Assembly: GCF_003254575.1 (NCBI RefSeq)
Contig: NZ_QJUA01000008.1
Coordinates: 62,001-126,000 of the forward strand
DNA: 64,000 nt
Direction of reading: 5' to 3'
Source of the DNA: Mycobacterium kyogaense
GTDB lineage: Bacteria > Actinomycetota > Actinomycetes > Mycobacteriales > Mycobacteriaceae
This document shows positions 11,290 to 20,216 of the stretch, one piece after another. The notes under the pieces were generated by a model. That model ran no database searches, was not told the DNA's origin, and saw only the letters and a program-made list of their open reading frames with translations. The translations under genes and the position numbers were made by a program. Each line of letters starts with the position of its first letter. Position 1 is the stretch's first letter.

Positions 11290-12038
11290 GGACGGCTGCG
11301 CGAATCCGGGATCGGGACACCGGCTTCGGCAAGTCCTTTGAGCATCAGGTCGGCGACCGCCCGGTGCGCCTCGAAGTTCCAGTGGATTCCGTCAGGATTG
11401 CCGCGACCGCTGTAGATCTCCTCTGCGACGGCGGCTTTGAGGTCGACCAGCGGGACCCCGTGCTCGTCGGCCCAGCGGGTGAGCGCGGCAACGGTACCGG
11501 GTCGGCCGTGGTGGGCGTTGCCGTAGGACTCCGCGATGTGCACCGAGGGCAGCGACGCCACCACCGGTATGCCAGGGCGGTTGAAATCGATGGCGGCGCG
11601 CGTCATCTCGAGGTATTCGACGGTCAGATGCGGAGGTAGTGCCGACCGCGCGATCGGCGAGAGCCGCGGCTGCAGCCAGCTGTACCCGTCGCGCACCCAG
11701 CGCCTCAGCTGTGGGGGTCGGGCATAGCGGATGAGTTCCCGTAGCGCGGTGGGCAGCACCGACGGCAGCGAGTCCATGCCGGACGTCGCGAAGACGACCG
11801 CGCCGGCGCGGGGCAGCGCCGCCCACGACCGCGGATCCTGTGTCGCCGCCCACCACACGTCACGGCTGGTCCACCCGATTCGCCCGATGACCTCGACGTC
11901 CCAGTCGAGTTGGGCGGCAACCAGATTGGGCCAGATTCTGGGGTCGTCGGCGGGCAGCCCGCCGGTCGGGCCGTAGTACGACAACGAGTCGCAGAAGACG
12001 AGCAGGGTGGTACGCCCGGCGTGCGACTCAGAGGACAT
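11286..12038 (-). CDS. octT: diglucosylglycerate octanoyltransferase (SGNH hydrolase fold)
   Basis: 250 residues starting [20 protein letters not shown]. The FCDSLSYYG block is the SGNH/GDSL nucleophile region and [18 protein letters not shown] the C-terminal Asp-x-x-His block. It sits between DegV and the glucosyl-3-phosphoglycerate phosphatase, exactly as Rv2418c (OctT), which adds octanoate to diglucosylglycerate early in methylglucose lipopolysaccharide synthesis. It overlaps gpgP by 11 bp and the DegV gene by 4 bp. Function assigned by fold plus synteny. Confidence 0.87.
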   Translation of the reverse strand: MSSESHAGRTTLLVFCDSLSYYGPTGGLPADDPRIWPNLVAAQLDWDVEVIGRIGWTSRDVWWAATQDPRSWAALPRAGAVVFATSGMDSLPSVLPTALRELIRYARPPQLRRWVRDGYSWLQPRLSPIARSALPPHLTVEYLEMTRAAIDFNRPGIPVVASLPSVHIAESYGNAHHGRPGTVAALTRWADEHGVPLVDLKAAVAEEIYSGRGNPDGIHWNFEAHRAVADLMLKGLAEAGVPIPDSRSRP

Positions 12039-12705
12039 CGCTGGCGACCTGCGCCGAAGCGTTCCACACGTCGAGACGCCAGCGGATGTCGGCCAGGCTC
12101 GCCGGATCGCCGTCGCGGCGGGTGTGACCGGCCAACTGCACCCAGCTGGCATTGCCCAGCCCGCCGAGCACGGGCCAGGTGTCGACGGGCAGGTCCAGCA
12201 GCGCCGCGGTGAGCGCGGCGATCAGCCCGCCGTGCGCCACCAGCACCACCGGCCGGTCCGCACCGTCGGCACCCCACTCCGGCTGGTCGGCCACGAGTTC
12301 ACGCACCAGCGGAAGACTGCGGTCGGCGACGTCGACGCGACTCTCCCCGCCGTGCGGGGCCCAGCGCGCGTCGTCGCGCCACGCCAGCCGGGCACCGGGG
12401 GCCACCTCGTCGACCTCGAGGTGGGTCATCCCCTGCCAGTCGCCCAGGTGGGTCTCCCGCAGCCGGGCGTCGACCGACACCTGCTGGCCGCTCCGGTCGC
12501 CGAGCGCGACCGCGGTGTCGAGCGCGCGGCGCAGATCCGACGAGACGATCAGCAGCGGTTGGCGTTTGGCGAGCGCCTCGGCCGCGACGACGGCCTGTTC
12601 GCGGCCCAGGTCCGACAGGTCGGTGTCGAGCTGACCCTGCATGCGGCTGCCGGCGTTGTACTCGGTCTGTCCGTGCCGCAGCATGACCAGCTTGCGCACC
12701 GTCAC
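12028..12705 (-). CDS. gpgP: glucosyl-3-phosphoglycerate phosphatase
   Basis: 225 residues from the GTG at 12703-12705, close to the 223 of M. tuberculosis Rv2419c. Histidine-phosphatase features: LRHGQTEYN with the phospho-accepting His11, [22 protein letters not shown] and the second catalytic His in VLVAHGGLI. The enzyme removes the 3-phosphate from glucosyl-3-phosphoglycerate on the way to methylglucose lipopolysaccharides. GTGA overlap with rsfS upstream. The sixteen extra N-terminal codons of the longer frame are unlikely because they overlap rsfS much further. Confidence 0.92.
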   Translation of the reverse strand: MTVRKLVMLRHGQTEYNAGSRMQGQLDTDLSDLGREQAVVAAEALAKRQPLLIVSSDLRRALDTAVALGDRSGQQVSVDARLRETHLGDWQGMTHLEVDEVAPGARLAWRDDARWAPHGGESRVDVADRSLPLVRELVADQPEWGADGADRPVVLVAHGGLIAALTAALLDLPVDTWPVLGGLGNASWVQLAGHTRRDGDPASLADIRWRLDVWNASAQVASDVL

Positions 12706-13073
12706 GCGTCGTCTCCGGACAGCTCCACCGGCACCAGCGGGCAGTCGCGCCACAGGCGGTCCAGGGCGTAGAAGTTCCGCTCGTCCTGGTGCTGGATGTG
12801 CACCACCACGTCGACGTAGTCGAGCAGGGTCCAGCGACCTTCGCGGGTGCCTTCGCGGCGCGCAGGCTTGTAGCCGGCCTGACGCATCTTCTCCTCGACC
12901 TCGTCGACGATCGCGTTGACCTGACGTTCGTTGGACGCGGAGGCGATGACGAAGCAGTCGGTGATGACGAGTTGCTCGGACACGTCGATGACGACGACGT
13001 CGTCGGCGAGCTTGGCCGCGGCCGCACGCGCGGCGATCTCGGCCATGTGGATGGCTTCAGGTGTGGCGGTCAG
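12702..13073 (-). CDS. rsfS: ribosomal silencing factor
   Basis: 123 residues if started at CTG 13071-13073, or 114 from the ATG at 13044-13046. RsfS binds ribosomal protein L14 and blocks subunit joining in stationary phase. The body is unmistakable ([40 protein letters not shown]). I prefer the rare CTG start because AAGGAG lies about 8 bp upstream and the resulting [14 protein letters not shown] matches the N-terminus I recall for Rv2420c (MTANREAIDMARVA). The 5' end overlaps nadD by 17 bp under that choice. A longer frame to 13235 runs through nadD and is rejected. Confidence 0.9.
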   Translation of the reverse strand: MTATPEAIHMAEIAARAAAAKLADDVVVIDVSEQLVITDCFVIASASNERQVNAIVDEVEEKMRQAGYKPARREGTREGRWTLLDYVDVVVHIQHQDERNFYALDRLWRDCPLVPVELSGDDA

Positions 13074-13701
13074 GAGCGGTCTCCTTCGAATGCGGTTGAT
13101 AGAGATGTCGTTTGGCGACGTACTGCACGACACCGTCGGGTACCAGGTACCAGATCGGCCGCGAGGCTTCGGCGCGCTCGCGGCAGTCGGTCGACGAGAT
13201 GGCCAGCGCCGGCACCTCGACCAGATGCAGAGCATCGTCGGGCAATTCGGCCATGGCCGCCGAGATGTGTTTCCCGTCCAGCTCGTATCCCGGCCTGCTC
13301 ACACCGACGAAACGCGCGATCGAGAACATCTCTTCCCAGTTCTGCCACGACAGGATCGACGCCAGCGCGTCGGCGCCGGTGATGAAGTACAGGTCGGCGT
13401 CGGGGTTGAGCGCACGCAGGTCCCGCAGAGTGTCCTTGGTGTAGGTGGGTCCGCCGCGGTCGATGTCGACCCGGCTCACCGAGAACATCGGGTTCGATGC
13501 GGTGGCCACGACGGTCATCAGGTAGCGGTCCTCGGCGGGGGTGACGGCTCGGCTGCGCTTCTGCCACGGCTGTCCGGTGGGGACGAACACCACCTCGTCG
13601 AGATCGAACAGGTTGGCCACCTCGCTGGCCGCGACGAGGTGCCCGTGGTGGATGGGGTCGAATGTTCCGCCCATCACCCCGAGCCGCCGTCGCGCTTGCA
13701 C
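13057..13701 (-). CDS. nadD: nicotinate-nucleotide adenylyltransferase
   Basis: 214 residues from a GTG at 13699-13701. [20 protein letters not shown] carries the nucleotidyltransferase GxFxPxHxGH motif and [14 protein letters not shown] the ISSTxIR-type motif. It adenylates nicotinate mononucleotide to deamido-NAD, the step before NadE, which is also in this window (25707-27749). First gene of the nadD-rsfS-gpgP-octT-DegV run, all with overlaps or short gaps. Syntenic with Rv2421c. Confidence 0.96.
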   Translation of the reverse strand: MQARRRLGVMGGTFDPIHHGHLVAASEVANLFDLDEVVFVPTGQPWQKRSRAVTPAEDRYLMTVVATASNPMFSVSRVDIDRGGPTYTKDTLRDLRALNPDADLYFITGADALASILSWQNWEEMFSIARFVGVSRPGYELDGKHISAAMAELPDDALHLVEVPALAISSTDCRERAEASRPIWYLVPDGVVQYVAKRHLYQPHSKETAPDRHT

Positions 13702-13734
13702 GACTAGCGAGCTTACGGGACCGAAAAGCGGCGG

Positions 13735-14463
13735 TCAGACGGACGAGAGTCGATGGGCGCCCAGTTCCTCGGACACCTCGAAGGCCGCACGGTCGGCACG
13801 GTAGACGTCGCGGGCGTACTCGACGCACCGGCCCGCGGTGTCGCGGGTGCTGCGGGTCAGCAGCGTTCCCGCCGACCCGGCCCGCACCCCGAGCTGCACG
13901 CTGGACGCGTCGTCGAGCACGATCGATTCCAGCACCGCGGTGGACCGCGCGAGGTCGAGCCCGTAGCGGGAGCGCAGCAGCGCCCACAGCGAACCGCCGT
14001 CGGGTTCCTCCAGGATTCCCGGTGTCAGGTCGGCCGGCAGGTAGGTGGTCTCCAGGGCGAACGGCACGTCATCCACGCTGCGCAGGCGATAGAACACGTG
14101 CACCGCGGCGCCCTCGGGCAGGTCCAGCGCGCGCCGGACCGCAGGCTTGGCGGTCTGGTGTTCGGCCCACAGCAGCTTGGCGGCCGGGCGTCGTCCCATC
14201 CGCGCCACTTCCTCCGAGAAGCTGCCGACGTGGAACCGGACGCGGGGCTCGGCCACGAAGGTGCCGCGCGGTGGCTTGCGGTACACCGCTCCTTCGCTCT
14301 CCAGCAGCGACAAGGCCTGGCGGGCGGTCATCCGGCTGACGCCGTGCTGTTCGGCCAGTTCCCGCTCGGATGGCAACAGGGTGTGTGGACCCAACTGCTC
14401 GGTGGCGATCCGGTCGCGCACATCCGCGGCGATCGACATGTACAGCGGCGTGCCCGAAGCCAT
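13735..14463 (-). CDS. GntR/HutC-family transcriptional regulator
   Basis: 242 residues: an N-terminal winged helix (LLPSERELAEQHGVSRMTAR at about residues 29-48) followed by a UTRA ligand domain (HVFYRLRSVDDVPFALETTY), so HutC subfamily. It is divergent from the permease-kinase-oxidoreductase operon, and a sequence fitting the published HutC consensus lies just after that operon's predicted promoter. It is therefore very probably the local repressor, released by the operon's substrate or its phosphorylated product. Inserted relative to M. tuberculosis between nadD and the VWA gene. Confidence 0.9.
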   Translation of the reverse strand: MASGTPLYMSIAADVRDRIATEQLGPHTLLPSERELAEQHGVSRMTARQALSLLESEGAVYRKPPRGTFVAEPRVRFHVGSFSEEVARMGRRPAAKLLWAEHQTAKPAVRRALDLPEGAAVHVFYRLRSVDDVPFALETTYLPADLTPGILEEPDGGSLWALLRSRYGLDLARSTAVLESIVLDDASSVQLGVRAGSAGTLLTRSTRDTAGRCVEYARDVYRADRAAFEVSEELGAHRLSSV

Positions 14464-14532
14464 CCCGCCAGATTAGCGCCGCGAGCTGCGCTTCGACGCG
14501 TGTGACGGCCGGGTAAAAAGTCAGTTTCCGGA

Positions 14533-14561
14533 TTGACGGGCGTCACATCAACGCTGATACT
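14533..14561 (+). promoter_or_regulatory. predicted promoter of the APC/FGGY/FAD operon
   Basis: TTGACG at 14533-14538 and GATACT at 14556-14561 are spaced by exactly 17 bp, a good sigma-A match. The expected transcription start (about 14568) lies just before the GntR operator-like site at 14576, which suits repression by blocking initiation or early elongation. Confidence 0.6.
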
Positions 14562-14575
14562 TTGGTTCAACCACA

Positions 14576-14587
14576 TGGTCTATACCA
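14576..14587. promoter_or_regulatory. HutC-type GntR operator
   Basis: TGGTCTATACCA contains GTCTATAC, matching the GTMTAKAC core reported for HutC-subfamily operators. It is a 12-bp near-perfect palindrome between the predicted promoter and the permease GTG start, in the divergent gap of the regulator. Not experimentally supported here. Confidence 0.6.
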
Positions 14588-14625
14588 AGTCACCGTTGTA
14601 CCCCACCGACGGCCAGGAGGCCCCC

Positions 14626-16104
14626 GTGACCCGCCCCGACTCCAGCGACTCGGCTGAGCTCGCCCAATTCGGCTACACCCAGTCGCTCGAGCGGCGGACC
14701 GGCCGCTTCGCATCCTTCGCCGTCGCGTTCGCGTTCGTCTCGATCGCCACGGGCATCTTCACCACCTATGGAGCGGTGCTGAACAGCTCCGGTCCCGTCG
14801 GCATCTGGACCTGGCCGATCGCCGTCATCGGACAGCTGGCGGTGGCGTTCGTGCTGGGCGCGCTCGCCTCCCGCATCCCGGTCACGGGCTACCACTACCA
14901 GTGGATGTCACGGCTGGCGAACCCCATCCTCGGCTGGATCATCGGCTGGATCTCGTTCACGTTCCTGGCGATCGTCGTGGTCGCGGTCGACTACACGATC
15001 GCGTCGACGATCCTGCCGGTCCTGCTCAACTACGAGAGCACCGCGACGATCGCGTGGGTCATGACCGCCGGGGTGCTGGTCCTGCAGGCCGCGCTGGTGG
15101 CGCTGTCCACCCCGTGGGCCGAGCGGGTGAACAACGGCCTGGTGACGCTGGAACTGATCGGGATGGCGCTGCTGACGGTGCTGCTGCTCGTCGTCGCCGC
15201 GGTGCGCGGCGACATGGACGTGAGCAACCTGTTCAGCAAGGGCGCGGTCGCATCCGAGGGCTTCTGGAGCTTCGGCGACTGGACCTCGGCGGGCCCGTGG
15301 ATGCTGGGCTTCCTGCTGGGCGCGTTCACGATCGTCGGGTTCGAGTCGGCCGCCAACCTGGCCGAGGAGACCCACGACCCCGAGCGCGTCGTGCCGCGGG
15401 CCATGTGCAACGCGGTGCTGGCCTCCGGCGTACTCGGCTTCGTGTTCCTCATCGCGGTCACGCTCGCCGCCGGCGATCCCGTCGCACTGGCCGAATCCGG
15501 CACCCCGATCGCCGATGTCATCAAGACCACGCTCGGCTCGGTGGTCGCCACGCTGCTTCTGCTCATGGTCGTGCTCGCGATCTTCGCGTGCGGTCTGGTC
15601 ATCATGATCACCGGCGTGCGGTTGACCTGGGCGATGTCTCGCGATCGGCGCTTCCCCGGGTGGCAGCAGTGGAACCAGATCTCGCCGCGCTTCCACACCC
15701 CGTTCAAGGCGACCCTGCTGTACTTCGCGCTGGCGCAGCTGATCCTGGCGATCTTCGCGCACTCCGAGACCGCCCTGTTCACACTCTTCAGCGCCGCGAC
15801 ACTCCTGCCTGCCGTGATGTACGCCTCGACAGTGGTGCTGTACTTGGTCAAGCGCTCGTCGCTTCCCGTGAACGGCAAGTTCGACCTCGGAAAGTGGGAG
15901 ATCCCGATCCTCGTGGTGGCAGTCGTCTGGCTGGCCTTCGAGCTGGCCCTGTTCCGTGACGCCTCGTTCAAGCAGGCGTGGGCTTACGTGCTGGCCATGG
16001 TCGCCATCGGCGCGGCCTACCTGATCTACCTGCTGGTCCGGCACGGCCGGGCGGGGTTGACGATGCCCGACATGGCTTCCATCGACGCCGAGCTGCGGGA
16101 GTGA
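14626..16104 (+). CDS. APC-superfamily amino acid/amine permease
   Basis: 492 residues with about 12 membrane segments. FASFAVAFAFVSIATGIFTT (TM1) and LGAFTIVGFESAANLAEETH (TM6 with the conserved GFE motif) are APC hallmarks; such carriers import amino acids, polyamines, choline or ethanolamine-like amines. Start GTG 14626, with CAGGAGG five bases upstream; the upstream ATG at 14575 lies inside the operator and is not used. Its stop overlaps the kinase start (GTGA). An APC carrier ahead of a sugar-type kinase is unusual and suggests a nitrogen-containing polyol-like substrate, which is inference. Confidence 0.9.
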   Translation: MTRPDSSDSAELAQFGYTQSLERRTGRFASFAVAFAFVSIATGIFTTYGAVLNSSGPVGIWTWPIAVIGQLAVAFVLGALASRIPVTGYHYQWMSRLANPILGWIIGWISFTFLAIVVVAVDYTIASTILPVLLNYESTATIAWVMTAGVLVLQAALVALSTPWAERVNNGLVTLELIGMALLTVLLLVVAAVRGDMDVSNLFSKGAVASEGFWSFGDWTSAGPWMLGFLLGAFTIVGFESAANLAEETHDPERVVPRAMCNAVLASGVLGFVFLIAVTLAAGDPVALAESGTPIADVIKTTLGSVVATLLLLMVVLAIFACGLVIMITGVRLTWAMSRDRRFPGWQQWNQISPRFHTPFKATLLYFALAQLILAIFAHSETALFTLFSAATLLPAVMYASTVVLYLVKRSSLPVNGKFDLGKWEIPILVVAVVWLAFELALFRDASFKQAWAYVLAMVAIGAAYLIYLLVRHGRAGLTMPDMASIDAELRE

Positions 16105-17522
16105 ACAAAGCGATCCTGGCGATCGACCAGGGCACCTCGGGCACCAAGGCCGTCGTCGTCGACGGCCGCGGTGCAGTGTGCGCGACCGCCGAGGTGCCGC
16201 TGCGGCCCGACTACCTGCCCGCCGGCGGCGTCGAACAGGACCCCGAGGCGCTGTTCGACAGCGTCGTCACCGCGGGCCGCCAAGCACTCGCCGAGGCGGG
16301 CGTGCCTGTCGCGGCGGTCGCGCTGGCCAACCAGGGCGAGACCGTGCTGGCATGGGACCGCGCCACCGGCACTCCCCTCACCCCAGCCGTCGTCTGGCAG
16401 GACCGGCGCGCCGAGGCGCTGTGCGGAACGCTCGTCGAGCACGGGACACGGATCGCCGAACGCACCGGCCTCGTCCTCGACCCGTACTTCTCGGCGCCCA
16501 AGATGGCGTGGATTCGGGAGAACCTGACCCGAGACGGCGTCGTCACCACCACCGACACGTGGCTGGTTCACCGGTTGTGCGGCGCATTCGTCACCGACGC
16601 GGCGACGGCGAGCCGGTCCTTGTTGACATCGCTGGACGAGCCAGGATGGGACGACGAGCTCGTCGCCGTGTTCGGGCTCGCCGGCGAGCCGATGCCGGAG
16701 ATCGTGGCCTGCGATCAGATCGTCGGACACACCGACGTGTTCGGGCCGACGCTGCCGGTCGGCGGGTTGATCGTCGACCAGCAGGCCGCCCTGCTCGCCG
16801 AGAGCTGCCTGCAGCCCGGCTCGGCGAAGTGCACGTACGGAACCGGCGCGTTCCTTCTCGCCCAGCTGGGCACCGAACCGGTCCGGTCCCAGTGGGGGTT
16901 GACGACGTCGGTGGCCTGGCGGCTGCGTGACGAGACCGCGTTCTGCGTCGACGGCCAGGTGTACACCGCGGCGTCGGCGGTGCGGTGGGCCGTCGATCTG
17001 GGTCTGGTGCCCGCCGCCGACCAACTCGACACCGTGGCCGCCGACACGAGCGACGGTGTCATCTGCGTGCCTGCGCTGGCCGGACTCGCGGCGCCCTGGT
17101 GGAACTCGGCGGCCACCGCCAGCTTCACCGGCATGATGCTGTCGAGCACCCGCGGGCACCTGGTCCGGGCATTGCTCGAGGGCGTGGCCGCACAGGTGAC
17201 CGCACTGACCGGACTCGTGTCGGCCGACATCGGCCGACCACTGACCCGGCTGCGCGTCGACGGGGGCCTGACCCGGTCCGAGGTGCTCATGCAGGCCCAG
17301 GCCGATCTTGCGCAGCTCCCGGTCGAGGTCTACCCGTCAGCGCACGCCACCGCACTCGGCGCAGCCGCATGTGCCCGCCTCGCCATCGACCCCAGCCTGG
17401 CCGTCGGCGACGCCGTCGGCGCCTGGACGCCGCAACGCACCTACGATCCGCACTGGCCGGCCGAGCGCGCCGCCGACTTCCTGGCGCGCTGGCGCCGCAT
17501 CGTTGAGGAGACCATGAAATGA
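16101..17522 (+). CDS. FGGY-family carbohydrate kinase (glycerol-kinase-like)
   Basis: 473 residues from GTG 16101. AILAIDQGTSGTKAVVVDG is the N-terminal phosphate-1 motif, TPAVVWQDRRAEAL the conserved substrate-side block, CTYGTGAFLLAQLG the ATP-site segment, and LRVDGGLTRSEVLMQAQADL the C-terminal FGGY signature. Closest in feel to glycerol kinase, consistent with GlpA-like dehydrogenases downstream. No aquaglyceroporin gene is present, so glycerol itself need not be the substrate. Translationally coupled to the permease. Confidence 0.88.
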   Translation: MNKAILAIDQGTSGTKAVVVDGRGAVCATAEVPLRPDYLPAGGVEQDPEALFDSVVTAGRQALAEAGVPVAAVALANQGETVLAWDRATGTPLTPAVVWQDRRAEALCGTLVEHGTRIAERTGLVLDPYFSAPKMAWIRENLTRDGVVTTTDTWLVHRLCGAFVTDAATASRSLLTSLDEPGWDDELVAVFGLAGEPMPEIVACDQIVGHTDVFGPTLPVGGLIVDQQAALLAESCLQPGSAKCTYGTGAFLLAQLGTEPVRSQWGLTTSVAWRLRDETAFCVDGQVYTAASAVRWAVDLGLVPAADQLDTVAADTSDGVICVPALAGLAAPWWNSAATASFTGMMLSSTRGHLVRALLEGVAAQVTALTGLVSADIGRPLTRLRVDGGLTRSEVLMQAQADLAQLPVEVYPSAHATALGAAACARLAIDPSLAVGDAVGAWTPQRTYDPHWPAERAADFLARWRRIVEETMK

Positions 17523-17529
17523 CCGCTGC

Positions 17530-18924
17530 ATGACTTCCGAGCCCGTCTCCGACGTCACCGACGTCGCAGTCATCGGCGCCGGGATCGTCGGCGCGGCGAT
17601 CGCCCGGGCGCTCGCCGGCACCCGGCTGTCCGTCACGCTCGTGGAGGCCCGCGACGACGTCGGCGACGGCACCAGCAAGGCCAACACCGCACTGCTGCAC
17701 ACCGGGTTCGACGCCACCCCCGGCACCGTGGAGTCCCGGCTCGTCGCCCGAGGCTACGACCTGCTCGGCGACTATGCCGAACAGACCGGCATCCCGGTCG
17801 AACGCACCGGAGCCATGCTCGTCGCCTGGACCACGGAGGAAGTCGACGCGCTGCCAGGCCTGATGGTCAAGGCCGAAGGCAACGGCTATCGCGACAGCGA
17901 GCTACTCAGTGCCGACGAGGTCTACCGCCGGGTACCGGCCCTCGGACCCGGGGCGATGGCGGGGCTGAGCGTTCCCGGCGAGTCGATCATCTGCACGTGG
18001 ACCACGAATCTCGCGCTGGCCACCGACGCGGTGGCCCGTGGCGCGACGCTCGTGCGGGGCGCGCGGGTGACCGCGGTGACGCCCGGCGCCGACTACACCA
18101 CCCTGCACACCAGCGCCGGCGAGATGCGAGCCCGCTGGGTGATCAACGCCGCCGGGCTCGGCGCCGATCACCTCGACGCGCAGTTCGGATACGGGCGACT
18201 GACCGTCACCCCGCGGCGCGGCGAATTGCTGGTGTTCGACAAGCTCGCGCGTCCGATGGTGCCGGTGATCGTGCTGGCCGTGCCGTCCTCGCGGGGCAAG
18301 GGTGTGCTCGTCAGCCCGACCATCTACGGCAACGTGATGGTCGGCCCGACCTCGGAGAACCTGACCGACCGGACGGCGACCGGAACCTCGGAGAAGGGCC
18401 TCGACTTCCTGGTGTCGAAGGGCCGGGCATTGATGCCCGCCTTGTTCGACGAGGAGGTCACCGCGACCTACGCCGGGTTGCGCGCGGCGAGCAACCACGA
18501 CGATTACGTGATCGACCTCGACGCCGCCGCGCGCTACGTCCTGGTCGGCGGCATCCGCTCCACGGGGCTGACCTCGGGCATGGCGGTGGCCGAGTACGTG
18601 ACCGAACTGCTCTCCGAGGCGGGTGTCGACGTCGCCGAGCGGGACGGTTTGCCGCCCCCGCCGCAGATGCCGAACATCGGCGAGATCGGGGTGCGGCCCT
18701 ATCAGGACGAGCAGCGCATCGCCGCCGATCCCGACTACGGCCGGCTGGTCTGCTTCTGCGAGCGCGTGAGTGTCGGTGAGATCCGCGATGCGTTCGACTC
18801 CCCCATCCCCCCTGCGGATCTCGACGGTCTACGGCGCCGCACCCGGGTGATGAACGGGCGGTGCCAGGGCTTCTACTGCGGCGCGCGCACGGCGGAGCTG
18901 CTCGCCGACGGGGTGGCGCGATGA
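17530..18924 (+). CDS. FAD-dependent GlpA-like dehydrogenase with C-terminal BFD-type [2Fe-2S] domain
   Basis: 464 residues. The N-terminus has the FAD Rossmann motif VAVIGAGIVGAAIARAL and the GlpA-like block TSKANTALLHTGFDATPGT. Near residue 410 begins a BFD-like cysteine domain: CFCERVSVGEIRDAF followed by MNGRCQGFYCG, enough for four Cys ligands of a [2Fe-2S] cluster. This layout is that of anaerobic-type glycerol-3-phosphate dehydrogenase subunit A and related dehydrogenases. It follows the kinase by 7 bp, so it probably oxidises the kinase product and passes electrons through the cluster to the partner flavoprotein. Confidence 0.87.
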   Translation: MTSEPVSDVTDVAVIGAGIVGAAIARALAGTRLSVTLVEARDDVGDGTSKANTALLHTGFDATPGTVESRLVARGYDLLGDYAEQTGIPVERTGAMLVAWTTEEVDALPGLMVKAEGNGYRDSELLSADEVYRRVPALGPGAMAGLSVPGESIICTWTTNLALATDAVARGATLVRGARVTAVTPGADYTTLHTSAGEMRARWVINAAGLGADHLDAQFGYGRLTVTPRRGELLVFDKLARPMVPVIVLAVPSSRGKGVLVSPTIYGNVMVGPTSENLTDRTATGTSEKGLDFLVSKGRALMPALFDEEVTATYAGLRAASNHDDYVIDLDAAARYVLVGGIRSTGLTSGMAVAEYVTELLSEAGVDVAERDGLPPPPQMPNIGEIGVRPYQDEQRIAADPDYGRLVCFCERVSVGEIRDAFDSPIPPADLDGLRRRTRVMNGRCQGFYCGARTAELLADGVAR

Positions 18925-20159
18925 GCCGGGTCGCGGTCGCGATCATCGGCGGCGGCCCGTCGGGGCTGACCGCTGCCGCGGCGCTGGCGCCCACCGTGGA
19001 CGGTGAGGTGCTGGTGCTGGAACGGGAGAGCCACACCGGCGGAATCCCCCGCCACAGTGACCATCTGGGCTACGGCCTGCGGGATCTCCACCGATTCGTC
19101 TCCGGGCCGACCTATGCGCGGCGACTGACGGCGATGGCCGCCGAGGCAGGCGCGACGCTGGAGACCGAAGCGATGGTCACCGGCTGGGCGGGTGAGCGCA
19201 CCCTCGCGATCACGTCTCCACGCGGCGTGCGAACCGTCGCTGCCGACGCGGTGATCCTCGCAACGGGAGCCCGGGAACGGCCCCGCCCCGCGCGCCTGGT
19301 CCCCGGTGACCGGCCCGACGGCGTGTACACCACCGGGCAGCTGCAGAACCTCGTGCACCTGCACCACGGACGGGTGGGCACCCGGGCCGTCATCGTGGGC
19401 GCGGAACTGGTCAGCTGGTCGGCAGTGCTGACGCTGCGTGAAGCAGGCTGCGCGACGGTCGCCATGGTCAGTCGTCATCCGCGCGCCGAGGCCTACGCGG
19501 CCTTCCGCGCGCCCGGCCGCGCGCTGCTGGCCGGTCCGGTGCTGACGAACAGCAGGGTGGTCGCCGTCAACGGGAAGGGCAGGGTTTCGTCGGTCACCGT
19601 CGAACGCGACGGCACACGCCACGATATCGCCTGCGACACCGTGGTTTTCACCGGCGACTGGATCCCCGATCACGAGCTGGCACGCACGGGTGGGGTCGAG
19701 ATGGACCCGGGTACCCGCGGCCCGGCCGTCGACGCCGCGTTGCGGACCAGCCGGCCAGGCGTGTTCGCGGTCGGCAACCTGCTGCATCCGGTGGACACCG
19801 CCGACGGCGCCGCACTGGACGGCCGCCACGTCGCCGCGGCCGTGCGGGACTGGCTGCGCACCGGCGGCACGGCCGAGCCCGTCCACAGCGCGGCTCACAT
19901 CCGGGCCGAGGCTCCGCTGGCCTGGGTTGCGCCGCAACGTGTCTCGACAGCCGGCGGCAGCGCCCCGCGAGACGATCTCCTGCTGTGGACCGACGAGTAC
20001 CGCCGGCTACCCGCGCTGCGTGCGGTGCAGGACGGCCGCGTCGTCGGCACCGCCCGCACGCTGTGGCCTGCGGCGCCGGGGCGGGTGTACCGGGCGCCGT
20101 GGTCGCTCGTCGCCGGGGCGGACCCCAAGGGCGGCGAGGTCACGGTCTCCTTCGCCTGA
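18921..20159 (+). CDS. pyridine-nucleotide-disulfide-type FAD oxidoreductase (electron-transfer partner)
   Basis: 412 residues from ATG 18921, overlapping the previous gene (ATGA). VAVAIIGGGPSGLTAAAAL is the first dinucleotide site, VILATGARERPRPARLVPGD the family ATG motif, and AVIVGAELVSWSAVLTLREA the second site. Resembles the flavoprotein partners found with BFD-domain dehydrogenases (GlpA-linked and the HcnB/opine-oxidase group). Last gene of the four-gene operon; its stop is only 1 bp from the inverted repeat at 20161. Confidence 0.87.
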   Translation: MSRVAVAIIGGGPSGLTAAAALAPTVDGEVLVLERESHTGGIPRHSDHLGYGLRDLHRFVSGPTYARRLTAMAAEAGATLETEAMVTGWAGERTLAITSPRGVRTVAADAVILATGARERPRPARLVPGDRPDGVYTTGQLQNLVHLHHGRVGTRAVIVGAELVSWSAVLTLREAGCATVAMVSRHPRAEAYAAFRAPGRALLAGPVLTNSRVVAVNGKGRVSSVTVERDGTRHDIACDTVVFTGDWIPDHELARTGGVEMDPGTRGPAVDAALRTSRPGVFAVGNLLHPVDTADGAALDGRHVAAAVRDWLRTGGTAEPVHSAAHIRAEAPLAWVAPQRVSTAGGSAPRDDLLLWTDEYRRLPALRAVQDGRVVGTARTLWPAAPGRVYRAPWSLVAGADPKGGEVTVSFA

Positions 20160-20160
20160 C

Positions 20161-20214
20161 CGCGAGTGTGCGGTTTCATCCGCGGCACGCGCACAAGGGC
20201 GTATCAGGATGCAC
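20161..20214 (+). repeat. left arm of a 54-bp imperfect inverted repeat flanking the DUF559 gene
   Basis: Bases 20161-20184 are the exact reverse complement of 21192-21215 (24 of 24), and 20207-20214 matches 21162-21169 (8 of 8), with a diverged middle. Both arms are 54 bp long. The left arm begins one base after the stop of the flavoprotein gene and ends two bases before the stop of the DUF559 gene. Confidence 0.9.
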
Positions 20215-20216
20215 AC

